Origin: JBIOJM01 sp044450785
GTDB taxonomy: Bacteria > Planctomycetota > Planctomycetia > Isosphaerales > Isosphaeraceae
DNA: 18,447 bases
Assembly: GCA_044450785.1 (NCBI GenBank)
Contig: JBIOJM010000197.1
Location: 1-18,447, forward strand
Direction of reading: 5' to 3'
This document shows, piece by piece, positions 1 through 7,127 of this stretch. The translations under genes were made by a program, and so were the position numbers. The first letter of the stretch is position 1. Each line of letters begins with the position of its first letter. The notes under the pieces are model-generated. The model ran no database searches and had not been told where the DNA came from. It saw only the letters and a program-made list of their open reading frames with translations.

Positions 1-11
1 AAAACGCAAAA

Positions 12-170
12 ATGCAAAAAAAACGTACTTTTCACAACCCCGGGCCAACGCACGCCGGCACCGGTTGGCCATCGCCGTTCTTTAAGCAGATCGGAACCAT
101 CCAGTTCACCGACGTTCGGCCGACTGACTACCGGGCCGAACGAGGCGATGACTGGTATGCGAGACACTGA
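12..170 (+). CDS. Small unassigned ORF at left edge (possibly the 3' end of a longer gene)
   Basis: An open frame of 52 codons runs from an ATG at 12 to a TGA at 168-170. The frame is also open back to the window edge, so this may be the tail of a gene that starts outside. The peptide begins MQKKRTF, contains AGTGWPSPFFK and ends RGDDWYARH. The aromatic and charged composition looks more protein-like than the other frames here, but I do not recognise a family. The GTGWPS string recalls the SGTGWPSF motif of MsrB, but nothing else in the peptide supports that. No ribosome binding site can be judged because the upstream sequence is missing and A-rich. Confidence 0.25.
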   Translation: MQKKRTFHNPGPTHAGTGWPSPFFKQIGTIQFTDVRPTDYRAERGDDWYARH

Positions 171-260
171 GACTCACGCGACGAAGTTTACCCTCAACGA
201 ATAATCGGCTTTGCCATTACGTCTAGACATTTCAACAACGGAGACACAGGAGACTCAGCC

Positions 261-623
261 ATGACATCTCGAAATTGGAACACAGTGCTGTCGATTTTAG
301 TCTTTGCCCTGGCGCTCGCCACAGCCGGCAGCGCCCGAGCGCAATTCGGATTCCCCGGCGTCTCGGGTCATACCTTCGACAGTCCGTTCGGCTGGGGCTA
401 CGGGACCGGGAATGCCCAGGGAATTTCGCCGTTCGATTACGGCTCATTTGGAGGAGCGAGCTACGGTGGTGTGGGCGTGGTCCGCGGGTTCCCCCACCCA
501 GGCTATGGCCGGAGCATCGGCCGAAGGCCGCAGACAGTCACTTCGTTTCAGTCGGTCGCCGACGCCGTCACCCTTGTCCCCGGCTGGAACGGCTCGGCGC
601 ATCGGGTTCGTCATCGACATTAA
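261..623 (+). CDS. Small exported Gly/Tyr/Phe-rich protein
   Basis: This is a 120-residue protein. AGGAG at 248-252 lies 8 nt before the ATG. Residues 1-28 form a signal peptide with a hydrophobic core and an SARAQ cleavage region. The mature part is rich in Gly, Phe, Tyr and Ser (motifs such as GWGYGTG and YGGVG). It ends with a conserved-looking block, residues about 94-115, containing LVPGWNGSAHR. The same architecture (signal peptide ending GSARAQ, Gly/Tyr repeats, then SVPGWSRQAHR) appears in the second half of the protein at 2296-3456, so the two are paralogues. No enzymatic motif is visible. A strong hairpin follows the stop. An extracellular or envelope structural role is possible but unproven. 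Confidence 0.7.
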   Translation: MTSRNWNTVLSILVFALALATAGSARAQFGFPGVSGHTFDSPFGWGYGTGNAQGISPFDYGSFGGASYGGVGVVRGFPHPGYGRSIGRRPQTVTSFQSVADAVTLVPGWNGSAHRVRHRH

Positions 624-636
624 TCGCGACCGAGTC

Positions 637-681
637 TTCCCCGCACCGCCCTGGCCGGTGATTCCGGCCCGGTGCGGGGAA
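637..681 (+). terminator. Strong hairpin after the small exported protein, terminator-like without U-tract
   Basis: A perfect 12-bp inverted repeat (TTCCCCGCACCG at 637-648, CGGTGCGGGGAA at 670-681) encloses a second stem, GGCCGG at 653-658 with CCGGCC at 664-669, around a 5-nt loop. It starts 13 nt after the stop codon at 623. There is no run of T downstream, so it may terminate transcription inefficiently or protect the 3' end of the upstream mRNA. Confidence 0.55.
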
Positions 682-883
682 TCAAGAACATCGAGCGGGT
701 CGGGACCATCCGGTGCACCGACCGCCACCCCGCCGGCCATCGGGCCGAGTGGGTCCACGACGGGTGCACCGGCCCTGGAACCGAACGCCCGATGCGAAGG
801 TCAGTGAACGCCCGAGAGTTGGGCGAATCGTATCGCCCGATGATGACTGACGAGGTTTCCCCCTGATCCTGGAGGCAAGCAGA
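682..883. other. Intergenic leader before the CxxCH protein
   Basis: About 200 bases hold no ORF that I can support. The only clear element is the GGAGG ribosome binding site at the 3' end, just before the ATG at 884. A promoter is expected because a hairpin lies upstream, but I see no convincing -35/-10 pair. Confidence 0.4.
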
Positions 884-1651
884 ATGAACCGCCTTTTCCG
901 TGGCTTGACCATCGTAACCCTGGTCCTTTCGCTCAACGCCGCCCGGTCCGCCCGGGCCGACGACGGGCCGCCCGTGAAGCCTTTCGAGGCGGATGGGATC
1001 GTCGCCGACGTCCTCGAGCTTTTCCCGTCCGCCATCAAGGATGACAAGAAAGCCGATCGGGCGCGGGCCCAGTCGACCCTCAAGGACGTCGCCGCTCGCG
1101 CCCTGGTTACCAAGGACGGCGTCTATGCATTCCTCGAGACCCCCGAGAACAAGCGAGCCTTGAAGGGCGTGAAGCCAGGAACCGCCGTGAGCGTCAAGGG
1201 GCGGCTGCTCGTCTCCGGGTCACTCCTGCACATCGACTCGCTCGCCAAGGCCAAGGGCGCCACCGGCGTTGATCTGGCGCGGTACGAAGTGGAGCAAGGG
1301 AAAGAGGTCACGCTCCGGGGTGCCAACAAGTGCCAGTGCGGTCTCAACGTCGCGGACCTCCCCCACTCTTGCACGTTGGGCCACCTCCATCACCTGGAGG
1401 CCGACGATGGCAAGATCTACAATTACCTCCAGTATGGCGACGGCAAGGCGGCGTTCCTGGGCAACGGGACCCACTTCAAGAACGTTGAGCTGAAGGCGCG
1501 AGTATTCCCGGGCCAGTTCCTGCTGGTCCAGCGCGGCAAGCTCCTGCCGTTATCGCGAGCGCGGCCTCCGTCGTCGAAGCTGGTTCCGGCCGGCGATCGC
1601 CCGCGGTGCTTTTCGTGCAAGGCTTGCCACACGGCCCACAAGAACCAATAA
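884..1651 (+). CDS. Exported Cys/His-rich protein with C-terminal CxxCxxCH motif
   Basis: This is a 255-residue protein with a GGAGG ribosome binding site. Residues 1-25 are a signal peptide ending SARA. Residues about 35-125 look like a small beta domain (KGVKPGTAVSVKGRLL resembles an OB-fold strand pattern). The second half carries metal- or haem-ligand candidates: C150 and C152 (NKCQCG), C163 with H167, H169 and H170 (CTLGHLHH), and C242, C245, C248 and H249 (CFSCKACH). C245-K-A-C248-H is a formal CxxCH c-haem attachment motif in an exported protein, but the extra Cys at 242 and the other Cys/His pairs would suit zinc or copper equally well. The stop at 1649-1651 is 10 nt before the next gene, whose ribosome binding site overlaps it, so the two are probably co-transcribed. 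I do not recognise the family. Confidence 0.8.
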   Translation: MNRLFRGLTIVTLVLSLNAARSARADDGPPVKPFEADGIVADVLELFPSAIKDDKKADRARAQSTLKDVAARALVTKDGVYAFLETPENKRALKGVKPGTAVSVKGRLLVSGSLLHIDSLAKAKGATGVDLARYEVEQGKEVTLRGANKCQCGLNVADLPHSCTLGHLHHLEADDGKIYNYLQYGDGKAAFLGNGTHFKNVELKARVFPGQFLLVQRGKLLPLSRARPPSSKLVPAGDRPRCFSCKACHTAHKNQ

Positions 1652-1661
1652 GGACCCAACG

Positions 1662-2228
1662 ATGTCCAGGCTTCGTTTCTCGCACCGAATCGTCGCGCTC
1701 GGCCTGACCGTGTGGATCACGGCCGTGCTCGCCGGTCCGTCTCGGGCGCAGTTCCTCGAGCCGGGCAAGACGGCCGCGGCCCCCGAGTTCCGTGGCGTCA
1801 CGCAGTGGATCAACTCCGACCCGCTGACCATGTCGAAGCTCCGCGGTAAGGTCGTGCTGGTTCACTTCTGGACCAACGGGTGCTATAACTGCGTGAACAA
1901 CTACCCTCATTACAAGGCTTGGCAGGAGCGCTACGCGGGCAAGGACGTGGTGATCGTCGGCGTGCACACGCCCGAGACTCCTGGCGAGCGCGACATTGAA
2001 CGGATCAAGGCGCAGGCGGCCAAGCACGGGTTGAAGTTCCCGATCGCCGTCGACAATGCCCGCTCGACCTGGAAGGCGTGGAACAACCGCTACTGGCCGA
2101 CAGTCTACGTGGTCGACCGCCGAGGCCGCGTCCGGTACGGCTGGGAGGGCGAACTGAGCTATCAAGGCGCGTCCGGCGAGGAGACGGTCCGAAAGCTCGT
2201 CGACACACTGTTGCTCGAACGTCCGTGA
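1662..2228 (+). CDS. Exported thioredoxin-like (redoxin) protein with CYNC active site
   Basis: This is a 188-residue protein. AAGGA lies 7 nt before the ATG. Residues 1-30 are a signal peptide (hydrophobic core then GPSRAQ). The mature protein is a TlpA/DipZ-type thioredoxin fold: KLRGKVVLVHFW at 59-70, the active site TNGCYNCVNNYP with C74 and C77, then VVIVGVHTPE and a cis-proline region WPTVYVVDRRGRVRYGWEGE. This branch is known for extracytoplasmic thiol-disulfide chemistry. Here the redox pair is Cys-Cys, in contrast to the UxxC pairs of two other redoxins in the window. It sits between the CxxCH protein and the chimeric exported protein on the same strand, with short gaps, which suggests an operon of envelope redox proteins. 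The substrate is unknown. Confidence 0.9.
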   Translation: MSRLRFSHRIVALGLTVWITAVLAGPSRAQFLEPGKTAAAPEFRGVTQWINSDPLTMSKLRGKVVLVHFWTNGCYNCVNNYPHYKAWQERYAGKDVVIVGVHTPETPGERDIERIKAQAAKHGLKFPIAVDNARSTWKAWNNRYWPTVYVVDRRGRVRYGWEGELSYQGASGEETVRKLVDTLLLERP

Positions 2229-2295
2229 ACCTGCCGGGCCGTTACGCGAGTGATCCCGAGCGTGAGATATCTCAATAGCGTCTATCAAGGAGCCC

Positions 2296-3456
2296 ATGAT
2301 GCACCCGACCCGGATTGTTCTGGCCCTGGCATTGGGCGCGTTCGCGGTAGGTTTCGCGGCCCGGGGTCCGCTTGCGGCCCAGGAGCAGGAGGCCAAACGA
2401 CAGAGCGGCAAGCCCGCGGAGCTCGAGGCGCTCAATGCGTCCTATCAAGCGCAACTGCGCGCGGTGGAAAGTCGTTGGATCGCGGACCTCGCGGCCTGGG
2501 CGGAAAAGGCCCAAGGGCCGAAGTCGGACGCCGCCTACCGACAGTTGTTCAACCTGGCGATCGCGCGGGGTCTTTGCCCCGAGGCGCAGGCGGCCGCCGG
2601 GAGCTGCCTGGCGTCGGCCTCCTCGGGCCGTGATGTGCGCGGCTTGGCCGCCCTGGTCCAAGCTCTCTCCCGGGCCGACAAGGGCGAGCACAACCAGTCG
2701 CTCGCCGAGTTGAAGACATGGAGCACGCCGATCGTCGTCGTCGGTTTTTGCCTGGGGCTGGCGGATGGAGGTTCCGCCCGGGCGCAAGATGAGGCCCACG
2801 GCATACCGGGTTATCCGTCGGTCAGCCAGTTCGGGCTGGGCTACGAGTCCACTTCCTATGGGGGCTTTGGCGGCGCGGCTGTCGGGTGGGATCTCGGATC
2901 GAATCCCTTCAGCACGGCAGGCTATGGCTCGGTCGGGGGCTTCGGATCATCCCCTTACGGATACGGCATTGGCAGCGGCCGGATCGGGTCGGCATACCAG
3001 TCGGCCGGACAGTTTTGCAACCAGGCCTACCAGGCAGCGACGCCCCAAACGACCCTCGCGCTTCAGCCGCTCTATGACGTCATCACGTCGGTCCCCGGAT
3101 GGAGCCGCCAAGCGCATCGGGCGCGTCGCCGAATCCATTCCCAGCCCAGCACTCCGCGCGCCCGGCAGTTTGACGACAATGGCAAGATCGCCTGGCCCAG
3201 CACGATCCCCCACGATCCCGCGGCCGCCAGGTTGCGCCGCACCGCCGAAGAGGCCGTCACGGCTGTCGTCCACGAATCAAAGTCGACCGGGCACGCCTCG
3301 GTACGGCCCGTGATCGACGCCAAGAACAAGCTGTCGGCCTTCGAGCGCAAAGTGCTGCCGGAGGTCAAGACCAAGAACGCCGCCGCCGGCGCTGCCCTCG
3401 AGGGCTTCTTCTTCAACCTGGACCGGGCCCTCGACGCGTTGACCTATACGTACTGA
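2296..3456 (+). CDS. Chimeric exported protein: truncated N-terminal module joined to a Gly/Tyr-rich paralogue with an internal signal peptide
   Basis: This is one open frame of 386 codons. Two tandem ATGs occur at 2296 and 2299. AAGGAG at 2287-2292 is better spaced for 2299. Residues 1-29 are a signal peptide ending LAAQ. Residues 30-138 are an Ala-rich helical module (YRQLFNLAIARGLCPEAQ, ALSRADKGEHNQSLAELK). From residue about 141 there is a second signal-peptide-like segment, TWSTPIVVVGFCLGLADGGSARAQ in pieces. It matches the start of the 261-623 protein in length and ending. Next comes a Gly/Tyr/Ser-rich region, then the shared SVPGWSRQAHR block, and a C-terminal helical extension (about 290-386). 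A TTG at 2710 (residue 139), followed by K and T, could be a start for the second half alone, but its ribosome binding site is poor. The simplest reading is a deletion fusion of two exported-protein genes. Confidence 0.7.
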   Translation: MMHPTRIVLALALGAFAVGFAARGPLAAQEQEAKRQSGKPAELEALNASYQAQLRAVESRWIADLAAWAEKAQGPKSDAAYRQLFNLAIARGLCPEAQAAAGSCLASASSGRDVRGLAALVQALSRADKGEHNQSLAELKTWSTPIVVVGFCLGLADGGSARAQDEAHGIPGYPSVSQFGLGYESTSYGGFGGAAVGWDLGSNPFSTAGYGSVGGFGSSPYGYGIGSGRIGSAYQSAGQFCNQAYQAATPQTTLALQPLYDVITSVPGWSRQAHRARRRIHSQPSTPRARQFDDNGKIAWPSTIPHDPAAARLRRTAEEAVTAVVHESKSTGHASVRPVIDAKNKLSAFERKVLPEVKTKNAAAGAALEGFFFNLDRALDALTYTY

Positions 3457-3485
3457 GCCATTCCACGAATTCGAGGCTTCAACTG

Positions 3486-4067
3486 ATGTTATCTCCAATC
3501 CGATCGATGACGCTCGCGGCGACGGTCGTGCTGCTCGCCGCCCCGACCGCCTGGTCCCAAGGCAAGGCGAAGCCCGCGCCCGAGGAGCAGACGGGCCCGA
3601 AGGTCGGCGCGACGGCGCCGAAGTTCACCCTCAAGGATCAGCAAGGCACGGAGCGCTCGCTGGACGAATTCCTCGGAAAGGGCAAGGTCGCCCTGGTGTT
3701 CTACCGTTCGGCCGACTGGTGACCGTTCTGCCGCAGGCAACTGGTCCAGTTGCAACGTGACCTCAAGTCCATCGAGGACGCCGGAATCCAGGTCGTCGGC
3801 ATCAGCTATGACGACACCAAGGTCTTGAAGACGTTCTCGGACCGCAATAAGATCGGCTTCCCGCTGCTCACCGATCCCGGGAGCAAGACGATCGAGGCGT
3901 ACCACATTCGCAACGAGGCCGCCAAAGGCAAGGCCGTGGGTGTGCCCAACCCGGGGACGTTCATCGTTGATCGAGACGGCGTGATCCGCGCGAAGCTCTT
4001 CCTCGAAGGGTATCGCGAGCGCCATTCGACGGAAGCACTTGTCAAGGCGGCGAAGGCCGTCAAGTGA
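3486..4067 (+). CDS. Exported peroxiredoxin-like selenoprotein (UGA = Sec79, U-P-F-C)
   Basis: The frame opens at the ATG at 3486 (GAGG at 3473-3476) and meets TGA at 3720-3722. It then continues in the same frame to a TGA stop at 4065-4067, giving 193 residues. Residues 1-25 are a signal peptide. The mature part is an AhpC/TSA-type redoxin: VGATAPKFTLKDQQGTE at about 40-56, LVFYRSADW, then U79-P-F-C82-RRQL, VVGISYDD, FPLLTDPG and GTFIVDRDGVIRAKL. Cys homologues of this family carry SADWCPFC at this point, so the UGA replaces the first Cys of the CxxC, as expected for Sec. A GGUC-loop hairpin starts 14 nt after the UGA. Sequence on both sides of the UGA is fully conserved redoxin sequence, so decay is unlikely. 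The expected role is reduction of peroxides or other oxidised substrates in the envelope. Sec-insertion genes are not in the window. Confidence 0.88.
3737..3753 (+). promoter_or_regulatory. Bacterial SECIS hairpin of the Sec-peroxiredoxin
   Basis: GCAACU-GGUCC-AGUUGC can fold into a perfect 6-bp stem with loop GGUCC (or 7 bp with loop GUC). It starts 14 nt after the UGA at 3720-3722, and the apical GG lies 21 nt after the UGA. The spacing and the GGUC loop resemble the SelB-binding SECIS of E. coli fdhF, whose loop is GGUCU. It lies inside the coding region, as bacterial SECIS elements do. Confidence 0.8.
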
Positions 4068-4100
4068 TCCCTTACGCCCCGAAGGATGAGGAGACGGACG

Positions 4101-4232
4101 ATGCGGAATCTGGCACTCGCTCTTACGACCTGTGCAATCATGCTCGGCTCGACGTCGCGAGCGTCGGCCGGGCCCGTTGCGCCCAAGGTCGGGGAGAGCC
4201 ACCCCGACTTCACCTTGAGGGCTTTGAAATGA
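4101..4232 (+). pseudogene. Truncated N-terminal copy of the Sec-thioredoxin-TPR gene
   Basis: A 43-codon frame encodes a signal peptide (MRNLALALTTCAIMLG, then STSRASA) followed by VAPKVGESHPDFTLRALK and a TGA. It is near-identical in design to the first 41 residues of the protein at 11072-12484 (MRKLVLALATCGIVLG, STSRASA, YAPKVGERHPDFTL). The copy stops before the UxxC motif. GAGGAG lies 7 nt before the ATG; an in-frame ATG at 4086 is also possible. The stop overlaps the start of the MsrP-like gene as ATGA at 4229-4232, so its translation could couple to msrP, and the relic may persist as a leader peptide. DNA similarity to the 11060 region begins at about 4086. Confidence 0.75.
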
Positions 4233-5212
4233 GCGGAACGAATCAAATCCCGTCTGGTGAAATCACACCCCTGTCGGTGTACTTCAATCGCCGGGCGTTC
4301 ATGACTGCGGGGATCGCGGCGGCCAGTGTGGTGACGACCGGATGGGTCTACCGCCGGCTCAATCGTGCGGGTTCGGCGGAGGTCAGCACGCCCGCGTTAG
4401 CGGGCCTGCTGGCATCGCCGGACGGGCCCGCGGGCATCGCCAGCGGGTTTCGCGTCGACGAGCCGATGACCCCATTGCGGAGCGTCAGCAACTACAACAA
4501 CTTCTACGAGTTCACGACCGACAAGGAGAGCGTCGCGGCCGTCGCCGCCGGCTTCGTGTCCAAGCCTTGGCAGGTCGCGGTCGAGGGGATGGCGCACAAG
4601 CCGAGGGTGTTCGATCTCGACGAGCTGATGAAGTCCATCCCGCTGGAAGAGCGCGTGTACCGCATGCGTTGCGTCGAGGGATGGTCGATGGTGATCCCCT
4701 GGTCGGGATTCCCGCTGGCCAAGTTGCTCGAGCGGGTCGAACCGATGGGAGGTGTCGAATACGCTGCGTTCCAGACGCTGCTCGACCCTGTGCGTATGCC
4801 CGGCCAGACGGGGGGCGTGCTGGCCTGGCCGTACATCGAGGGCCTGCGGATGGACGAAGCAATGCACCCGCTGACGCTCCTTGCGGTCGGCCTGTATGGG
4901 CATGAGCTGCCCCCGCAGAACGGGGCGCCGCTGCGGTTGGTGGTGCCGTGGAAATACGGCTTCAAGGGAATCAAGTCGATCGTGAAGATCACGCTGCAGT
5001 CGACGCGGCCCGTGACGACCTGGAACATGAGCGCACCGAGCGAGTACGGGTTCTTCTCCAACGTTAACCCCGAGGTCGACCACCCGCGGTGGAGTCAGGC
5101 GACCGAGCAACGGATCGGCGAGTCGGGTCGTCGGCCGACGCTCATGTTCAACGGCTATGGCCCGCAGGTGGCGGATCTCTACTCGGGTATGGACCTGCGG
5201 GCAAACTTCTGA
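4229..5212 (+). CDS. msrP: MsrP-like periplasmic methionine sulfoxide reductase, molybdopterin catalytic subunit
   Basis: This is a 327-residue protein, close to the 334 of E. coli MsrP (YedY). The start at 4229 is chosen because GAGG lies 9 nt upstream and because the N-terminus then carries a Tat signal, FNRRAFMTAG with R21-R22 (FMTAG, then a hydrophobic stretch). The family hallmarks are YNNFYEF at 89-95, YRMRCVEGWSMVIPW around C148 (the cysteine that ligates Mo), PLRLVVPWKYGFKGIKSI, HPRWSQATE and LMFNGYG. The enzyme reduces methionine sulfoxide in envelope proteins, with electrons from the membrane partner MsrQ, which follows after 14 nt. The longer open frame back to 4064 overlaps the upstream relic and lacks a Tat signal at its start, so I reject that start. 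Confidence 0.93.
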   Translation: MSGTNQIPSGEITPLSVYFNRRAFMTAGIAAASVVTTGWVYRRLNRAGSAEVSTPALAGLLASPDGPAGIASGFRVDEPMTPLRSVSNYNNFYEFTTDKESVAAVAAGFVSKPWQVAVEGMAHKPRVFDLDELMKSIPLEERVYRMRCVEGWSMVIPWSGFPLAKLLERVEPMGGVEYAAFQTLLDPVRMPGQTGGVLAWPYIEGLRMDEAMHPLTLLAVGLYGHELPPQNGAPLRLVVPWKYGFKGIKSIVKITLQSTRPVTTWNMSAPSEYGFFSNVNPEVDHPRWSQATEQRIGESGRRPTLMFNGYGPQVADLYSGMDLRANF

Positions 5213-5226
5213 GGCGGGCGGCAAGA

Positions 5227-6981
5227 ATGAAAGTCACTCCATTCGCCAAATTCACGGTACTCCTCAACTGCGCCGTGCCGGCCATCATCCTCGGCTGGGA
5301 CGCCTGGAGGGGCCAGCTCGGCGCCAACCCGGTCAACTTCGCCATCCGGACGACCGGGCTCCTCTCGCTGATATTCCTGGTCCTCACACTCCTCGTCACT
5401 CCCGCGAGTCGAATCACCCGGTGGAGCTGGCTGGGCCAGTTCCGTCGGATGCTGGGACTCTACGCGTTCTTTCACGCGTGCCTGCATTTTGTGATCTTCG
5501 TCGGGTTGGACCGCGGGGCGAGCGCGAGCGGCACTCTGTCCGAGATCATCAAGCGTCCCTACCTGATGGTGGGCACGCTCGGCCTGGTGCTGATGGTGCC
5601 GCTGGCGGCGACCTCGACCGACGGCATGATCAGGCGGCTGGGCGGCAAGCTGTGGAAGGCGCTGCACCGGCTGGCTTACGTCGCCGCGGTCGCGGGCGCG
5701 GTCCACTATTACATGCTCGTAAAGGCGGACGTCACGCAGCCGGTCGCGTTCGCGGTCGTGCTGGCGGTTCTACTCGTCTACCGACCGGTCGCCCACTACT
5801 TGCAGCTCCGATCGGCCTATCAAAAGCTCCGATCGGCCCCCGCGACAACGCTCGCACCCGCCGCCGCCGCGCCGACGGTGAAGCCGAAGTTCTGGTCGGG
5901 CCAACTGAGGGTCGCACGGGCCTTCGACGAGACGCCTGGGATACGCACGCTCCGACTCGTGCCGCCCGCCGGCACCCGCCTGCCGTTCGACTTCCGGCCG
6001 GGCCAGTATCTGAACCTCTCGCTCATGGTCGACGGCAAGAAGGTGCACCGCTCCTACACGATCGCCTCGCCACCCACCCGGGTCGGGTATTGCGAGTTGA
6101 CGGTGAAGCGGGAGGAGCGCGGGTTGGCGTCGCGGCACCTGCACGACGCTGTCCGCGAGGGGACCCTGCTCGACGTCTCCGCGCCTGCCGGCCGGTTCAC
6201 GTTCACGGGGACCGAGGCCGAGAGCATCGTGATGATCGGAGGCGGAGTCGGCATCACGCCGCTGATGGCGAAGATCCGCTACCTGACCGACGTCGGTTGG
6301 CCCGGGGAGATCCACCTCGTGTTCGCCGTGAAGACCGAGGACGACATCATCTTCCGGGACGAGCTCGACTACTTGCGGCGGCGGTTTCCCAACCTGCGCG
6401 TCACCGTGACCCTCACCCGCGACCACGGGACGACCTGGCCAGGGGAGCGCGGCCGGATCTCCCCCGAATTATTGAACCGGGTCGTCCCGCGGCTCTCGGA
6501 GCGACATGTACATATCTGCGGACCTGGGGAAATGACGGAATCGATCATCACGATGCTGCGAGAGCTGGGTGTGCCCGATGAGCGGATCAGGCTCGAATCG
6601 TTCGCGCCGGCCGGCCGGCCAGAGGCGTCCGCATCGAAATCAGCCCCGGACGAGCAAGCGGGCACCGTCGTGACGGCGACCGAGCCGGAGATGGCGGCAG
6701 CCTCGTCCACCGCCCGGGCAGAGGCCTCGATCACGTTCGCGGGAGCCGGGAAATCGAAGCAGGTCTCCGCGGACGAGACGGTGCTCGAAGCTTCGGAAGA
6801 CCTGGGCGTCGACATCGCGTACGATTGCCGAGCCGGCATCTGCGGCCAGTGCAAGACGAAGCTCCTCGCCGGTCGCGTCGTCATGGAGGTGCAAGATGCC
6901 CTTGATCCCGTCGATCGACTGAACGGCGTGATTCTCAGTTGCCAGGCACGTTGCGTCGATCAAGTCGTCGTGGAGGCCTGA
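5227..6981 (+). CDS. msrQ: MsrQ-like haem membrane subunit fused to FAD/NAD(P)H reductase and 2Fe-2S ferredoxin domains
   Basis: This is a 584-residue protein. The start at 5227 begins a normal MsrQ N-terminus; the longer frame runs antiparallel to no known motif and overlaps msrP. Residues about 1-195 hold about six membrane helices with candidate haem-b ligands H83, H87, H147 and H160 (FFHACLH, ALHRLAY). Residues about 222-325 are an FAD-binding barrel with RSYTIAS (275-281). Residues about 330-460 are an NAD(P)H domain with GGGVGITPLM (338-347) and CGPGEM (431-436). After a low-complexity Ala/Ser linker, residues about 500-584 are a plant-type 2Fe-2S ferredoxin with C534, C539, C542 and C572. 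Canonical E. coli MsrQ is only the membrane part (about 211 residues) and takes electrons from a flavin reductase. The fusion would route NAD(P)H electrons to MsrP in one polypeptide. Confidence 0.9.
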   Translation: MKVTPFAKFTVLLNCAVPAIILGWDAWRGQLGANPVNFAIRTTGLLSLIFLVLTLLVTPASRITRWSWLGQFRRMLGLYAFFHACLHFVIFVGLDRGASASGTLSEIIKRPYLMVGTLGLVLMVPLAATSTDGMIRRLGGKLWKALHRLAYVAAVAGAVHYYMLVKADVTQPVAFAVVLAVLLVYRPVAHYLQLRSAYQKLRSAPATTLAPAAAAPTVKPKFWSGQLRVARAFDETPGIRTLRLVPPAGTRLPFDFRPGQYLNLSLMVDGKKVHRSYTIASPPTRVGYCELTVKREERGLASRHLHDAVREGTLLDVSAPAGRFTFTGTEAESIVMIGGGVGITPLMAKIRYLTDVGWPGEIHLVFAVKTEDDIIFRDELDYLRRRFPNLRVTVTLTRDHGTTWPGERGRISPELLNRVVPRLSERHVHICGPGEMTESIITMLRELGVPDERIRLESFAPAGRPEASASKSAPDEQAGTVVTATEPEMAAASSTARAEASITFAGAGKSKQVSADETVLEASEDLGVDIAYDCRAGICGQCKTKLLAGRVVMEVQDALDPVDRLNGVILSCQARCVDQVVVEA

Positions 6982-7127
6982 GCAACGGTGGGCATGGTCA
7001 GAGCTCAAGCGAGAATTAACCCGCGCCGGAGCTGCGGCGGGCATCGGATGTGGCGGGTTCAAATCAAATTCCGCTCCTGAGCCCGGATCAGGCCGTGACG
7101 GGCCATCAGTAAGCCTGTCCAAAAAGC

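Noticed and set aside
12..170. MsrB fragment, suggested by a GTGWPS string in the first small ORF
   Set aside because: The CxxC zinc sites, the rest of the MsrB signature and the catalytic RxCxN region are absent.
3720..3722. TGA read as Trp (alternative code) or as a sequencing error
   Set aside because: Trp is TGG throughout, including the codon just before each TGA, and TGA ends many genes. Two independent TGAs at the same catalytic position with matching hairpins argue against error.
5157..6581. Long second frame inside the MsrQ fusion gene
   Set aside because: It is Arg/Pro/His-rich and without motifs, while the main frame carries haem, FAD, NAD and 2Fe-2S signatures.
7040..7075. tRNA-like GGTTCAAATC string, considered as a tRNA or tRNA-Sec gene
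   Set aside because: No acceptor, D or anticodon stems can be formed around it; the flanks pair only weakly as GCGG/CCGC with a long loop.
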